A stretch of 64,000 nucleotides of DNA from Sulfurimonas sp. (GTDB taxonomy: Bacteria; Campylobacterota; Campylobacteria; Campylobacterales; Sulfurimonadaceae): contig NZ_CP093397.1 of the NCBI RefSeq assembly GCF_029027585.1, forward strand, positions 930,001-994,000, read 5' to 3'. The notes beneath the pieces are model-generated. The model had not been told where the DNA came from and ran no database searches. It was given only the letters and a program-made list of their open reading frames with translations. Both the position numbers and the translations under genes were made by a program. Each line of letters starts with the position of its first letter. The first letter of the stretch is position 1. This document shows, piece by piece, positions 44,907-53,377 of this stretch.

Positions 44907-47087
44907 TTAATTTGATAAATCACTTATATCAGTATATAATTTTTTTAGATGATGATTAGACATATCTAAAATTGGTTCATACATAAAAGCATTTAGGTGT
45001 ATATTCTCAGGTGTCATTAAATTAACTTGCTCTATTAATTTTATAGAATTTTTTTCTGTACTAAATTTTCTCTGATATTCTGTAAAGATTGGATAAAACT
45101 GTGCTTTCCCACTTGAATATACTTCTGTCATAAATGTATCATCAGAAATACTTAATATCATAAAATCTTCTGTTTTTAATCTTATGGCAATTGCTAATAC
45201 AATTTTAATTTCTAATTCCATTATTTCACTGGTATCTATGACTATCTCATCACTAAGACTATATATTAAATCAATAACTTTTATATTCCCATTGTTTAAT
45301 ACCAATGTACTTTTATCAATTAATATATTTTTATATATTACTCCTAAATCAGTAATATTTAAATTTTTTGTATCTTCTTTGACATGCAATAATGATGTTA
45401 ATTTATTATATTCATTGCTATTTGTACCAGTACAATATTCAGATAAATTTCTTATGAAAGGGATTGATGCAATTAACATAATATCATTTTTTTCTAAGTT
45501 ATCTTTCCAATGCAGAAATGGATTGTTTTGATATTTTTCTCGGAGTAAATCTATTTTTTGATTAGTTTTTAAAACATTTAGTTTTTTATTTCCTGAAATA
45601 AGTAGACGACTACTAATTGTTCGGTAAAAATCAAAATTATGAGTTAGTATTATCTGCGAAAAGAAATCAAATTTAGATATATCTTTTAAATATTCAATAA
45701 TCGCATATTTGTTTTTGTAATCAAAAGAGTCTGCTATATCATCAACTATAAAAAGAGTTTCTTGTTGATTCTGCTTTCTAACTTCAACTTCAAAAATTAT
45801 ATTTAACAAATAAAAAGCTCTTCTTTCTCCTAAACTTAAAACCTCAAAAAGTTCACTCCTAGTTTTTTCTACTGTTTCTCCTGTTAATAAGTCTTTAAAA
45901 ATAAAATCTAAACTAGGTGTTGTATCTTTCAGAATTACATCATCTTGATTATTTATTTTTAATGAAAATGCAACGGAAAATCTTTCATTAAATATTTTTA
46001 TTACATTTTCCCAAGTAGTTTCCTGCTCTTTTGCACTTTGTACTATTTCTGCTATTTCTTCTTTCCCTATACGGTATTTAGCCAAAAGAGCAGTATATAA
46101 AGCTGCATTGGTAATAAAATAAGAAATCCAAAGCTTTTTTGAAAAACTATCTATATCAACAAGTTCAGTTAATATTTCTCTATTAGTTAATAGGTAGTCA
46201 CGGAACTGTTCTAGTTCTTTGTTCTTTATTTTAGTGTCTATCTTATTATATATAGTTTGTAATCTCGCATCGCTAAATATTGCTACTTTTTCTACTCTAA
46301 TTAGTTCTTCCAGTTCGGCAGTATTAGGTATAGTAGTAGTATTCTCTCCATCGAACATATTTACAGAATGCCCCGCAGTAAAAAAATGATTTTGTTCAAG
46401 TTGCTTTTGCACTTTGGTTACATGTGATAGATTAAATGTAGATTGAAAGTATGGTGAATCACTTAACAACTCATTATATCTTTCAATATATTCAACTATA
46501 ATATCACTAACCCCAGTAGTCTTTAAAAATGTAAGTACTTTACTATTAAAAATTTCATTATATTTAATAGTACTATATTCTGCTTCACCAGCAAGAATAG
46601 TTTCCTCTAACTCTTCAAGTGTTTCAAAAAAATCACTATCAAAACTATTGATAATTTCTTTTTGAATATTATCACTTGTTTTAGTTAAACCTGATAATAT
46701 TTTAAGTTCTACAAATAATAATTTTTTTGCTTCATCAATTACAGAATGTATCTCATCATATCTAGTTTTTAATTCTTCATTTACAAGTAAAGTAGATATT
46801 TTACCATCAGAAAATTGTTCTTTGTATGATTCTATTACAAATATATTATCAGGTAAAATGTCTGTACCTAGTTCATCTTTTATATTTCTGATTGTAGTTT
46901 TGTCAGGAAACATTAGATCCAGTGAATCTTTATTTTGACTAAGGTCTTTAAATGTTTTGGCAAATGATGTTTTCATCACCCCATTGGGAGCATAGATAGA
47001 ATAAATTTTTCTATCCCTAAAATCAAATGTATAACTTAATTTGTTAATTCCATAACAATTTTCAAGTTCTACTTTAATTTCATTCAT
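44907..47087 (-). CDS. Large AAA/ABC-type ATPase, PrrC/RloC-like
   Basis: The 726-residue protein has an SMC/ABC-type ATPase split by a long coiled region. The P-loop is APNGVMKTS (33-41), the signature is LSLGERRAF (418-425), Walker B is LFIVDDIADSFD (445-456) and the H-loop is LTHNFDF (481-487). After the ATPase, Arg546-x3-Glu550 and His568 lie in FIRNLSEYCTG...TSLLHVK, spaced loosely like the Arg-x3-Glu...His triad of the PrrC/RloC tRNA anticodon nucleases. That match is inference and weak. The gene overlaps the small upstream gene by four bases. It could also be a DNA-binding or sensing ATPase. Confidence 0.65.
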   Translation of the reverse strand: MNEIKVELENCYGINKLSYTFDFRDRKIYSIYAPNGVMKTSFAKTFKDLSQNKDSLDLMFPDKTTIRNIKDELGTDILPDNIFVIESYKEQFSDGKISTLLVNEELKTRYDEIHSVIDEAKKLLFVELKILSGLTKTSDNIQKEIINSFDSDFFETLEELEETILAGEAEYSTIKYNEIFNSKVLTFLKTTGVSDIIVEYIERYNELLSDSPYFQSTFNLSHVTKVQKQLEQNHFFTAGHSVNMFDGENTTTIPNTAELEELIRVEKVAIFSDARLQTIYNKIDTKIKNKELEQFRDYLLTNREILTELVDIDSFSKKLWISYFITNAALYTALLAKYRIGKEEIAEIVQSAKEQETTWENVIKIFNERFSVAFSLKINNQDDVILKDTTPSLDFIFKDLLTGETVEKTRSELFEVLSLGERRAFYLLNIIFEVEVRKQNQQETLFIVDDIADSFDYKNKYAIIEYLKDISKFDFFSQIILTHNFDFYRTISSRLLISGNKKLNVLKTNQKIDLLREKYQNNPFLHWKDNLEKNDIMLIASIPFIRNLSEYCTGTNSNEYNKLTSLLHVKEDTKNLNITDLGVIYKNILIDKSTLVLNNGNIKVIDLIYSLSDEIVIDTSEIMELEIKIVLAIAIRLKTEDFMILSISDDTFMTEVYSSGKAQFYPIFTEYQRKFSTEKNSIKLIEQVNLMTPENIHLNAFMYEPILDMSNHHLKKLYTDISDLSN

Positions 47088-47395
47088 GAATATTCATCCC
47101 AATCTCTAGCTATTTCCCAATTAGTTTCCCAAGAGATATAGTCAGCTGGATTAAAAATTTCATCTAATTTTACCAAATTGATTATTTGATTTTCTTCTAG
47201 TGCCAAATTATGTCTTCCGTTAGGACTATCTAAATCATATAGCTGATATTTTTGTATCTGATTTTTATCTCGTTTACCACAAGCATAATCAAAAGGTACG
47301 CATTTTCTTGTTCTATTCACATTGTCTTTTTTTGCAATAAAAGTGACTTCTATCAACTTTTTTTCTTTTATCGCCTCAATAAATATATTTAACAT
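47084..47395 (-). CDS. Small WYL-like protein coupled to the ATPase
   Basis: This 103-residue protein has IEAIKEKKLIEVTFIAKKDN and RTRKCVPFDYACGKRDKNQI, then IINLVKLDEIFNP, which together look like the small beta-rich WYL fold (Ixx.A..kk.v.i.Y, then a P, then the conserved strand). WYL domains bind ligands and control phage-defence loci. The match is a fold-level impression. It is the first gene of the unit with the ATPase and DUF2130 protein. Confidence 0.5.
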   Translation of the reverse strand: MLNIFIEAIKEKKLIEVTFIAKKDNVNRTRKCVPFDYACGKRDKNQIQKYQLYDLDSPNGRHNLALEENQIINLVKLDEIFNPADYISWETNWEIARDWDEYS

Positions 47396-47510
47396 TTTTT
47401 TTCCTTTAATTTTACTACTTATCTTTTCAGTTCAGAGGTGATTCCATTCATCATATTTTATCATAAATAAACAATTATATATTTTGTCTAATGACTCGTT
47501 AGATTTACTT

Positions 47511-48825
47511 CTAGCGAAGCTGTTTCAATTTTTTTTCTCCATAAAACCATAAAAAGAGGGCTGAGCTAAAGATGATTATATCTAGCCCTAGCCACATAGA
47601 AAAGATACCAAAGTTAAAAATACTTAAGATGCTAAAAAGAACAACAGGGGCTATGAGTTGCCTAAAAACACTTAGAGGAAAGATGATAGCTGGTCTTGCT
47701 ATACCTTGGAGCATCGCGATATAGACAAAGATTACAACAAAACCATAAGAAGCAAAACCAGCTACACGAAGGTACAAAGCAGCCTCTTTTATAACTAGTG
47801 GATCAGAAGTCATCAGCGAAACAAAATAATTTGCAAATAGTAAAAAAGAACTAACTCCTATGGTTGAGATTATCCATCCATAACGAACTGACAGTTTAAC
47901 AGTCTTAGGAATACGACTGTAAGATTTAGCACCATTGTTTTGAGAGATGATGGCAAGAGCAGCTATATTTATACCGATAACTGGCATTAAAAATATCTGT
48001 TCTATCCTCATACCTATACCAAATGCCGCTACTGCCTCTTTACCAAAGGGTGCCACAAAATAGGTTATTATGTACATACCAAATGCCATCATAAACATAT
48101 TTACACTTGGTGGAAAGCCTTGTTTTAAGAGTTCTTTCATAATGTTTTATATCAAATATCAACTCAGAAAATCCACACCAAAGTTTAGTTTTTCTTACTT
48201 TATAAAACAGATAAATAAGAGTAATAGCTTCTGAAATTATAGTTGCTAAAGCAATAGCACTAACGCCCATGCTAAAAACTTTTATAAAAATATAATCTAA
48301 AAAAATATTTAAAAAGGCTGTGAAAATAAGGATATTTCTAAAAGAAACTGTATCTCCAGTAGCAGTTAATATAGCATTTAAGAAAAAAGACCCTACAAAA
48401 AATATAGAGCCATACAAAATAATATTTATATACTCAAGTGTTTCTTTTGTGTAAGAAGGATCACCAAGAGCATCTATGAGGTAAGGAACACTAAAAATAC
48501 CCACAATAGCTAAAACTATGGAAAGTAAAGTGGCAAAGACCAAGGAGTTAAGCAGAACTTGTTGAGCTTTAGCTATATCCTTTTTACCTAAGGCATTTCC
48601 TATTATAGAAGTTACGGCTTCACTCATACCGATACCTATTGCCAAAACCATAAAAAATATAGACGCAGATAAAGATAATGCGGCAAGAGCCTGTGTAGAT
48701 ATCATACCTGCAAAAATGGTATCTGTAACATTAAACATAGTATGAAAAAAGTAACCAATAACAGCCGGCACTGCCAGTTTTACAATATGATCTTTTATTA
48801 CACCTTGAGTTAGGTCTATATGCAT
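47511..48825 (-). pseudogene. MATE-family efflux transporter, one-base frameshift
   Basis: The N-terminal half (from 48825) has TQGVIKDHIVKLAVPAVIGY and MFNVTDTIFAGMISTQALAA with SEAVTSIIGNALGKKDIAKA, typical of MATE exporters. It runs off frame in the middle. The second half resumes as MKELLKQGFPPSVNMFMMAF and continues with MRIEQIFLMPVIGINIAALA to the end. The frame change is near the coding A4 run at 48145-48148. The total length is one more than a multiple of three. About 12 transmembrane helices are expected in the intact protein. It may be a consensus error. Confidence 0.8.
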
Positions 48826-48863
48826 CTTACACTTCTTTATTAAAATAATTTATGGTCTGCAAC

Positions 48864-50372
48864 TTATTTGTAAGTATCTTTTTCCCATTTTCTATAATTA
48901 TGCCAGATGCCACTAAGACTTGGCTCAACATTCTTTATATTTTTATTTACAGTTGTTATAGAATTTGGAATATATAAAAATAAATATGGGTTGTCTTTAA
49001 CTATAATTTTAAACATTTCTCGCCAAAGCTTTCCTAGTTTTTCTCTGTCTATAATGCTTTGTGATTCTTCTATCATCTTATCTATTTTTGGATTTTTATA
49101 TCCTATGAGATTGAAGCCACCCTTTTTATCATTGTCACTATGCCAAAAAAGATATGGGTCTGGAGTTGAAGAGAGTCCCCAACCTAGAAGTACACTATCA
49201 AACTTATTTGGAAAAACTACCATATTTAAAAATGCTTGCCATTCCATAACTCGAAGAGTAACCTCAACTCCAACTTTTTTTAACTGGTGCTGAAGTATCT
49301 GTGCAGCGTAAGGTCTTATGGCACTAGAATTTGAAGTTACTATCTCAAAAGTAAAAGGATTTTTTTCATCATAACCTGCTTCTTTTAAGAGTTGTTTTGC
49401 TTTTTGTATATCTTGTTTTGGTGCTTTTACATTTTGATTAAAAGCTTTTGTAGCGGGGAGAAAAGGTCCTGTACAAACTTTAGCATGTTTAAAGAACAAG
49501 ATATCAACTATCTCCTCTCTATTTATCGCCAAAGATAGAGCAAGTCTAACTTTTGGATTTTTAAATTTTTCTTTTCTTAAATTAAAGCCTAAGTAAGTGT
49601 AAGAGTGACTTATCTCTTCATAAATATTAAACTTATTAAAAAAGTCATCATTTAACTGTCTTTCATACTGCATCGGCTCGATGCCACCAATATCTAAAGC
49701 ACCTGATTTTAGCATCAAAAAGCGAGTCATTGGGTCTGCTATTACATGAAAAGAGATTCTGTCTATTTTTGTTCTACCTTCAAAATAATCATCAAAAGCT
49801 ACTAAAATTATATTTTTTGAATGTTCTAGTTGGTGAAGTTTATAGGCACCTGTACCGATAGGGTTTATGTTAAACTTGGAATTCATCAAGTTTTTTTCAT
49901 CTTTTAAAATATGCTCTGGTAAAATACCCATCATCCAAGTTTCTAAGGCTTTAAAATATGGTTTTTTATAAGTCACTCGTAAAGTATAAGCATCTATGAC
50001 TTGAACATCTTTTACAAAACGAAAAGCTGCACTGTATGGAGAAACAACACTTGGAGAGATTAAAGTTTTATATGTAAAAAGAACATCTTTTGCACTAAAT
50101 TTTTTTCCATCATGCCAAAGTACATTTTTATGTAGTTTAAAAATAAGAGTCGTATCATTTTCATAGTAAAACTCTTTTGCCAAATCACCGATGATAGTAG
50201 AAGAATCTTTGTCAAACTTAACTAAACCGTTAAACAAAAATCCTGCTATCTCTGAAGAACTTAAGTCCGTTGCGAGTAGCGGATTTAATCTTGAAGGATT
50301 TGCTGATGTTGCTAGATGCAAGGTAGAAGCAAATATATTTAAAGATAAAAAAAAGAGTAATAAAAATCGCAC
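48864..50372 (-). CDS. Peptide/dipeptide ABC transporter substrate-binding protein
   Basis: This 502-residue extracytoplasmic binding protein of the SBP_bac_5 family begins with a signal peptide (MRFLLLFFLSLNIFASTLHL). Family blocks are NPSRLNPLLATDLSSSEIAG and KEFYYENDTTLIFKLHKNVLWHDGK with FSAKDVLFTYKTL. The end SLSGIWHNYRKWEKD is also typical. It lacks a lipobox, so it is periplasmic. No permease or ATPase gene is adjacent, so it serves a transporter encoded elsewhere or is orphan. Confidence 0.85.
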   Translation of the reverse strand: MRFLLLFFLSLNIFASTLHLATSANPSRLNPLLATDLSSSEIAGFLFNGLVKFDKDSSTIIGDLAKEFYYENDTTLIFKLHKNVLWHDGKKFSAKDVLFTYKTLISPSVVSPYSAAFRFVKDVQVIDAYTLRVTYKKPYFKALETWMMGILPEHILKDEKNLMNSKFNINPIGTGAYKLHQLEHSKNIILVAFDDYFEGRTKIDRISFHVIADPMTRFLMLKSGALDIGGIEPMQYERQLNDDFFNKFNIYEEISHSYTYLGFNLRKEKFKNPKVRLALSLAINREEIVDILFFKHAKVCTGPFLPATKAFNQNVKAPKQDIQKAKQLLKEAGYDEKNPFTFEIVTSNSSAIRPYAAQILQHQLKKVGVEVTLRVMEWQAFLNMVVFPNKFDSVLLGWGLSSTPDPYLFWHSDNDKKGGFNLIGYKNPKIDKMIEESQSIIDREKLGKLWREMFKIIVKDNPYLFLYIPNSITTVNKNIKNVEPSLSGIWHNYRKWEKDTYK

Positions 50373-50382
50373 TATATAGCTT

Positions 50383-51761
50383 TTACTTTATTAGCTTATC
50401 GTTTACACTAAGATGCCCATCTATAAACTTAATTACAAAAACAAAATTATTACCTTCTTCTTTAGCAAAAGATTTAGCCATACTTGTTACTGGTACTTTT
50501 TTATTTATAAATATAAAAAAATCTTTTGAAAATTTTATGGTTGAGTCAAATTTAATATTTTTCACTAATGATTCTGGAGAATTATTTATATTTTTTGCAA
50601 GATTTTGGTCTTGCTTTACAACAAGTTTACTCATCAAACTAAAGCCATCAATAGGAACTTGATTATCAAAAGAGAACTTTTTTATTGAAAAATCTGCGAT
50701 ATTGAGCGTTAAGCCTTTTGAAAAAATTGTTGTTACTGCCTCTTGTATCTTTTTTTCAAACTTTTTAGAATAACTTGATTTTGTGTGTAGAGTTAGTTTT
50801 CTAAACTTCTCATAAGCTATTTTATCTACTCCAGTTAAAGCAACATCGTAGTTAAGCTTTGATAAAAGTAGATTTATTTTTTTTGATTTTATTTCAAACT
50901 CTTTTAAAGAACTTTTTGCATAAAACTCTGCTTTTTCTCCTTGAGTATTTGATGAAATATTAAACTTAGCATCATCTACTTCAATTGTTGTTATATCACC
51001 TTTTTTCTCGTTTATATTCATAGAAAAAGTTTCAATAGTTGCACTAGATACATAAGTACTACTCGAGGCAAAAGTTGAAGAAGACGCGATATTTTTCATT
51101 AACAAGTTTATCTTTTCATTTTTTGTACTAATTTCTAGGTTGATTTTTAAAATATGAGATTGTAAACTTTTTGGAGCAATAAGAGGACCCTTACCATAGT
51201 AAGTTGCTTCACTTAGTTTAAAAATCATCTTTGTATCATTATCAAAAGTATAATTTTCATCCATATTTTTGATAAAACCAGAAAAAGAATTATCTGCAAG
51301 TGAATAACTTATATGATATAAAACACCCTTACTCTCAAGAAGATTTTTTATATATTTATAAAAATTTGCATCTTCTTCTTGCATCTCTTTTTGCATATTT
51401 GCAGATAAAGAAAGAGGATAAATATCTACTAAGATATCACTACCAAAAGGAAAGTTACTATACTCAATATCCACGCCAACAAGCACACCACCTATCATGG
51501 CATCTACATAAGGAGGAAGTTGAACATCAGAATATTGATTTAAATAGTTTATAAACTTTGGAGCATCTGAGAGTAAAAATTCATAATGATTTTTAGTTTT
51601 GAGATAAGTTGAGTTTGTTTTAGCATTTTTAAGCTCTAGCCCATTAGAAGTTAAAACATCTATTCTAGTTGTTAAAATTTCTTGAGTAACTTTGTTGCCA
51701 ACAAGGGGAGGATTGCTACTGTTGCGATAACTACACAAATAGCTATGATAATTTTTTTCAT
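50383..51761 (-). pseudogene. DUF945/YdgA-like periplasmic protein, one-base frameshift near the start
   Basis: The ATG at 51761, behind AAGG, gives MKKIIIAICVVIATVAI, a signal or anchor segment. The rest of the protein is in another frame and continues NPPLVGNKVTQEILT. One missing base around 51705-51714 restores AIPPLVGNKV, the usual family continuation. The length is two more than a multiple of three. The remaining about 440 residues are beta-rich, with IGGVLVGVDIEYSNFPFGSD, like the family. The alternative TTG start in the second frame gives no signal and a poor N-terminus. Confidence 0.7.
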
Positions 51762-51876
51762 AAATATACCTTTTAATTATTTAAGTGTATTATATAAAAA
51801 AAAGTGTTAATTTGTTGTTATGAAAGGATAAAGATTTTACCAATGCAAAAGCATCGGTAAAAAAGGGTAGAAAATA

Positions 51877-52269
51877 CTAGCGTTTTGAGAACTGACGAGA
51901 ACGACGAGCTTTACGCTTACCTGGTTTCTTACGCTCAACAACACGAGAGTCACGAGTCATCATACCTTCTGGTTTAAGGATCGCTTTAATCGCTGGATCA
52001 AACTCTACAAGAGCTTTTGAGATACCATGACGAAGAGCATCTGCTTGACCACCAAAACCACCACCTAAAGTAGTAGCTACGATATCAACCGATTCACCTT
52101 GTTTTGAAAGAACTAATGGTTGTTTAACACGAAGCTTCTTAGCTTCAAGTCCACCTAACCATGCGTCTAATGAAAGACCATTTACTGTAATCTTACCACT
52201 TCCTGGAGTTAACCATACTTTTGCTATAGATGCTTTACGCTTACCTGTTGCATATATTCTTGTTGCCAT
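51877..52269 (-). CDS. rpsI: Ribosomal protein S9
   Basis: This is a 130-residue small-subunit protein. [20 protein letters not shown] at the start and [21 protein letters not shown] at the end, with the basic C-terminal tail that reaches the P-site tRNA, are standard. It follows rplM by ten bases, the usual pair. Confidence 0.98.
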   Translation of the reverse strand: MATRIYATGKRKASIAKVWLTPGSGKITVNGLSLDAWLGGLEAKKLRVKQPLVLSKQGESVDIVATTLGGGFGGQADALRHGISKALVEFDPAIKAILKPEGMMTRDSRVVERKKPGKRKARRSRQFSKR

Positions 52270-52279
52270 AAATCAATCC

Positions 52280-52702
52280 TTACTTAGCAAGTTGTGCAGT
52301 GTGAGGATGTTCAGCACCTGCATATATTTTTAATTTTTTAAGCATTTTAACGCCTAGTTTTGTTTTAGGAAGCATACCACGAGCAGCTAATTTAAATAAC
52401 TTCTCAGGATTTTTTTCTAAAAGTTCAGTCATTTTAACACTCTTAGTTGAACCGAAGTAACCAGAATGAGAAAAATACTCTTTATTGTTAATTTTACCAA
52501 GACCGTTAAAATGAGCCTTAGATGCGTTAATGATAACAACATAGTCACCACAGTCAATATTTGGAGTCCAACAAACTTTTCTCTTACCACGAAGAATAGT
52601 AGCTACTTCAGTCATCATACGACCAAAAGTTTTACCCTCAGCATCGATTAGAACCCATTTCTGGTCAATCTGTTCAGGAGTTGCAATTTTTGTAAATTTC
52701 AT
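52280..52702 (-). CDS. rplM: Ribosomal protein L13
   Basis: This is a 140-residue large-subunit protein. It contains WVLIDAEGKTFGRMMTEVAT, the WTPNIDCGDYVVIINASKAH block and LAARGMLPKTKLGVKMLKKL, the L13 signature. It is the first gene of the rplM-rpsI pair. Confidence 0.98.
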   Translation of the reverse strand: MKFTKIATPEQIDQKWVLIDAEGKTFGRMMTEVATILRGKRKVCWTPNIDCGDYVVIINASKAHFNGLGKINNKEYFSHSGYFGSTKSVKMTELLEKNPEKLFKLAARGMLPKTKLGVKMLKKLKIYAGAEHPHTAQLAK

Positions 52703-52784
52703 TCAAAAACCTCTTGTTTTATTTAGTGACGGAAGTATAACCTCATAAACTTATAATTAGCTTAATTTTTGGTTTGTTTAAGGT

Positions 52785-53375
52785 TTAAAACAACATAAAT
52801 AGACCAAAGCCTAGTAAAATAATTGAAGATACTACACTTATCCAATACGAAACTCTTTGAGAAATTTTATGCTTAGACCTATGAACAAAATAAGGCATTA
52901 TAATTATCCAAAGTAAAATTGCACTTATCATTCCCAAAAGTGTTGCGTAGATGCTTAACTCTTTACTAGCTGCATGTCCTGACACACTTAACCAAAATCC
53001 TATTGTATATGGATTTATAAAAGTTAATGCAAAACCTTTAAAGTATAACTTTATACTACTTTTATCTGCTATATTTTCACTTACCTTAGCAATCTTGTTA
53101 TCTTTACTTTTAAATATATTCAAAGCTAAGTAAATTAAAAAAAGACCTCCAAAAATAGATAAGTATTTTAAAATTTCTGGATGATTAAAATAAGAGATAA
53201 GACCAAAAACAATCAAAAAAAGATAAGTCATATCAGCACTCATCGCACCAAGACCTATCATAACACCATTTTTATATTTTTTAATTGCTTCATTCATAAT
53301 GAGTATATTTATAGGTCCAAGAGGAACAGCCGCCCCAAGTCCCAACAAAAAGCCTTCAAAAAAAGATAATATCAC
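52785..53375 (-). CDS. LysE-family exporter
   Basis: This 196-residue protein has six likely transmembrane helices. The start FFEGFLLGLGAAVPLGPINILI and FGGLFLIYLALNIFKSKDNK carry the LysE/RhtB pattern with the GAxxPGP-like motif. It exports small molecules such as amino acids. Its stop is followed by an 82-base gap, then rplM. It starts two bases after addA ends, so it may be co-transcribed. Confidence 0.82.
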   Translation of the reverse strand: MILSFFEGFLLGLGAAVPLGPINILIMNEAIKKYKNGVMIGLGAMSADMTYLFLIVFGLISYFNHPEILKYLSIFGGLFLIYLALNIFKSKDNKIAKVSENIADKSSIKLYFKGFALTFINPYTIGFWLSVSGHAASKELSIYATLLGMISAILLWIIIMPYFVHRSKHKISQRVSYWISVVSSIILLGFGLFMLF

Positions 53376-53377
53376 AC

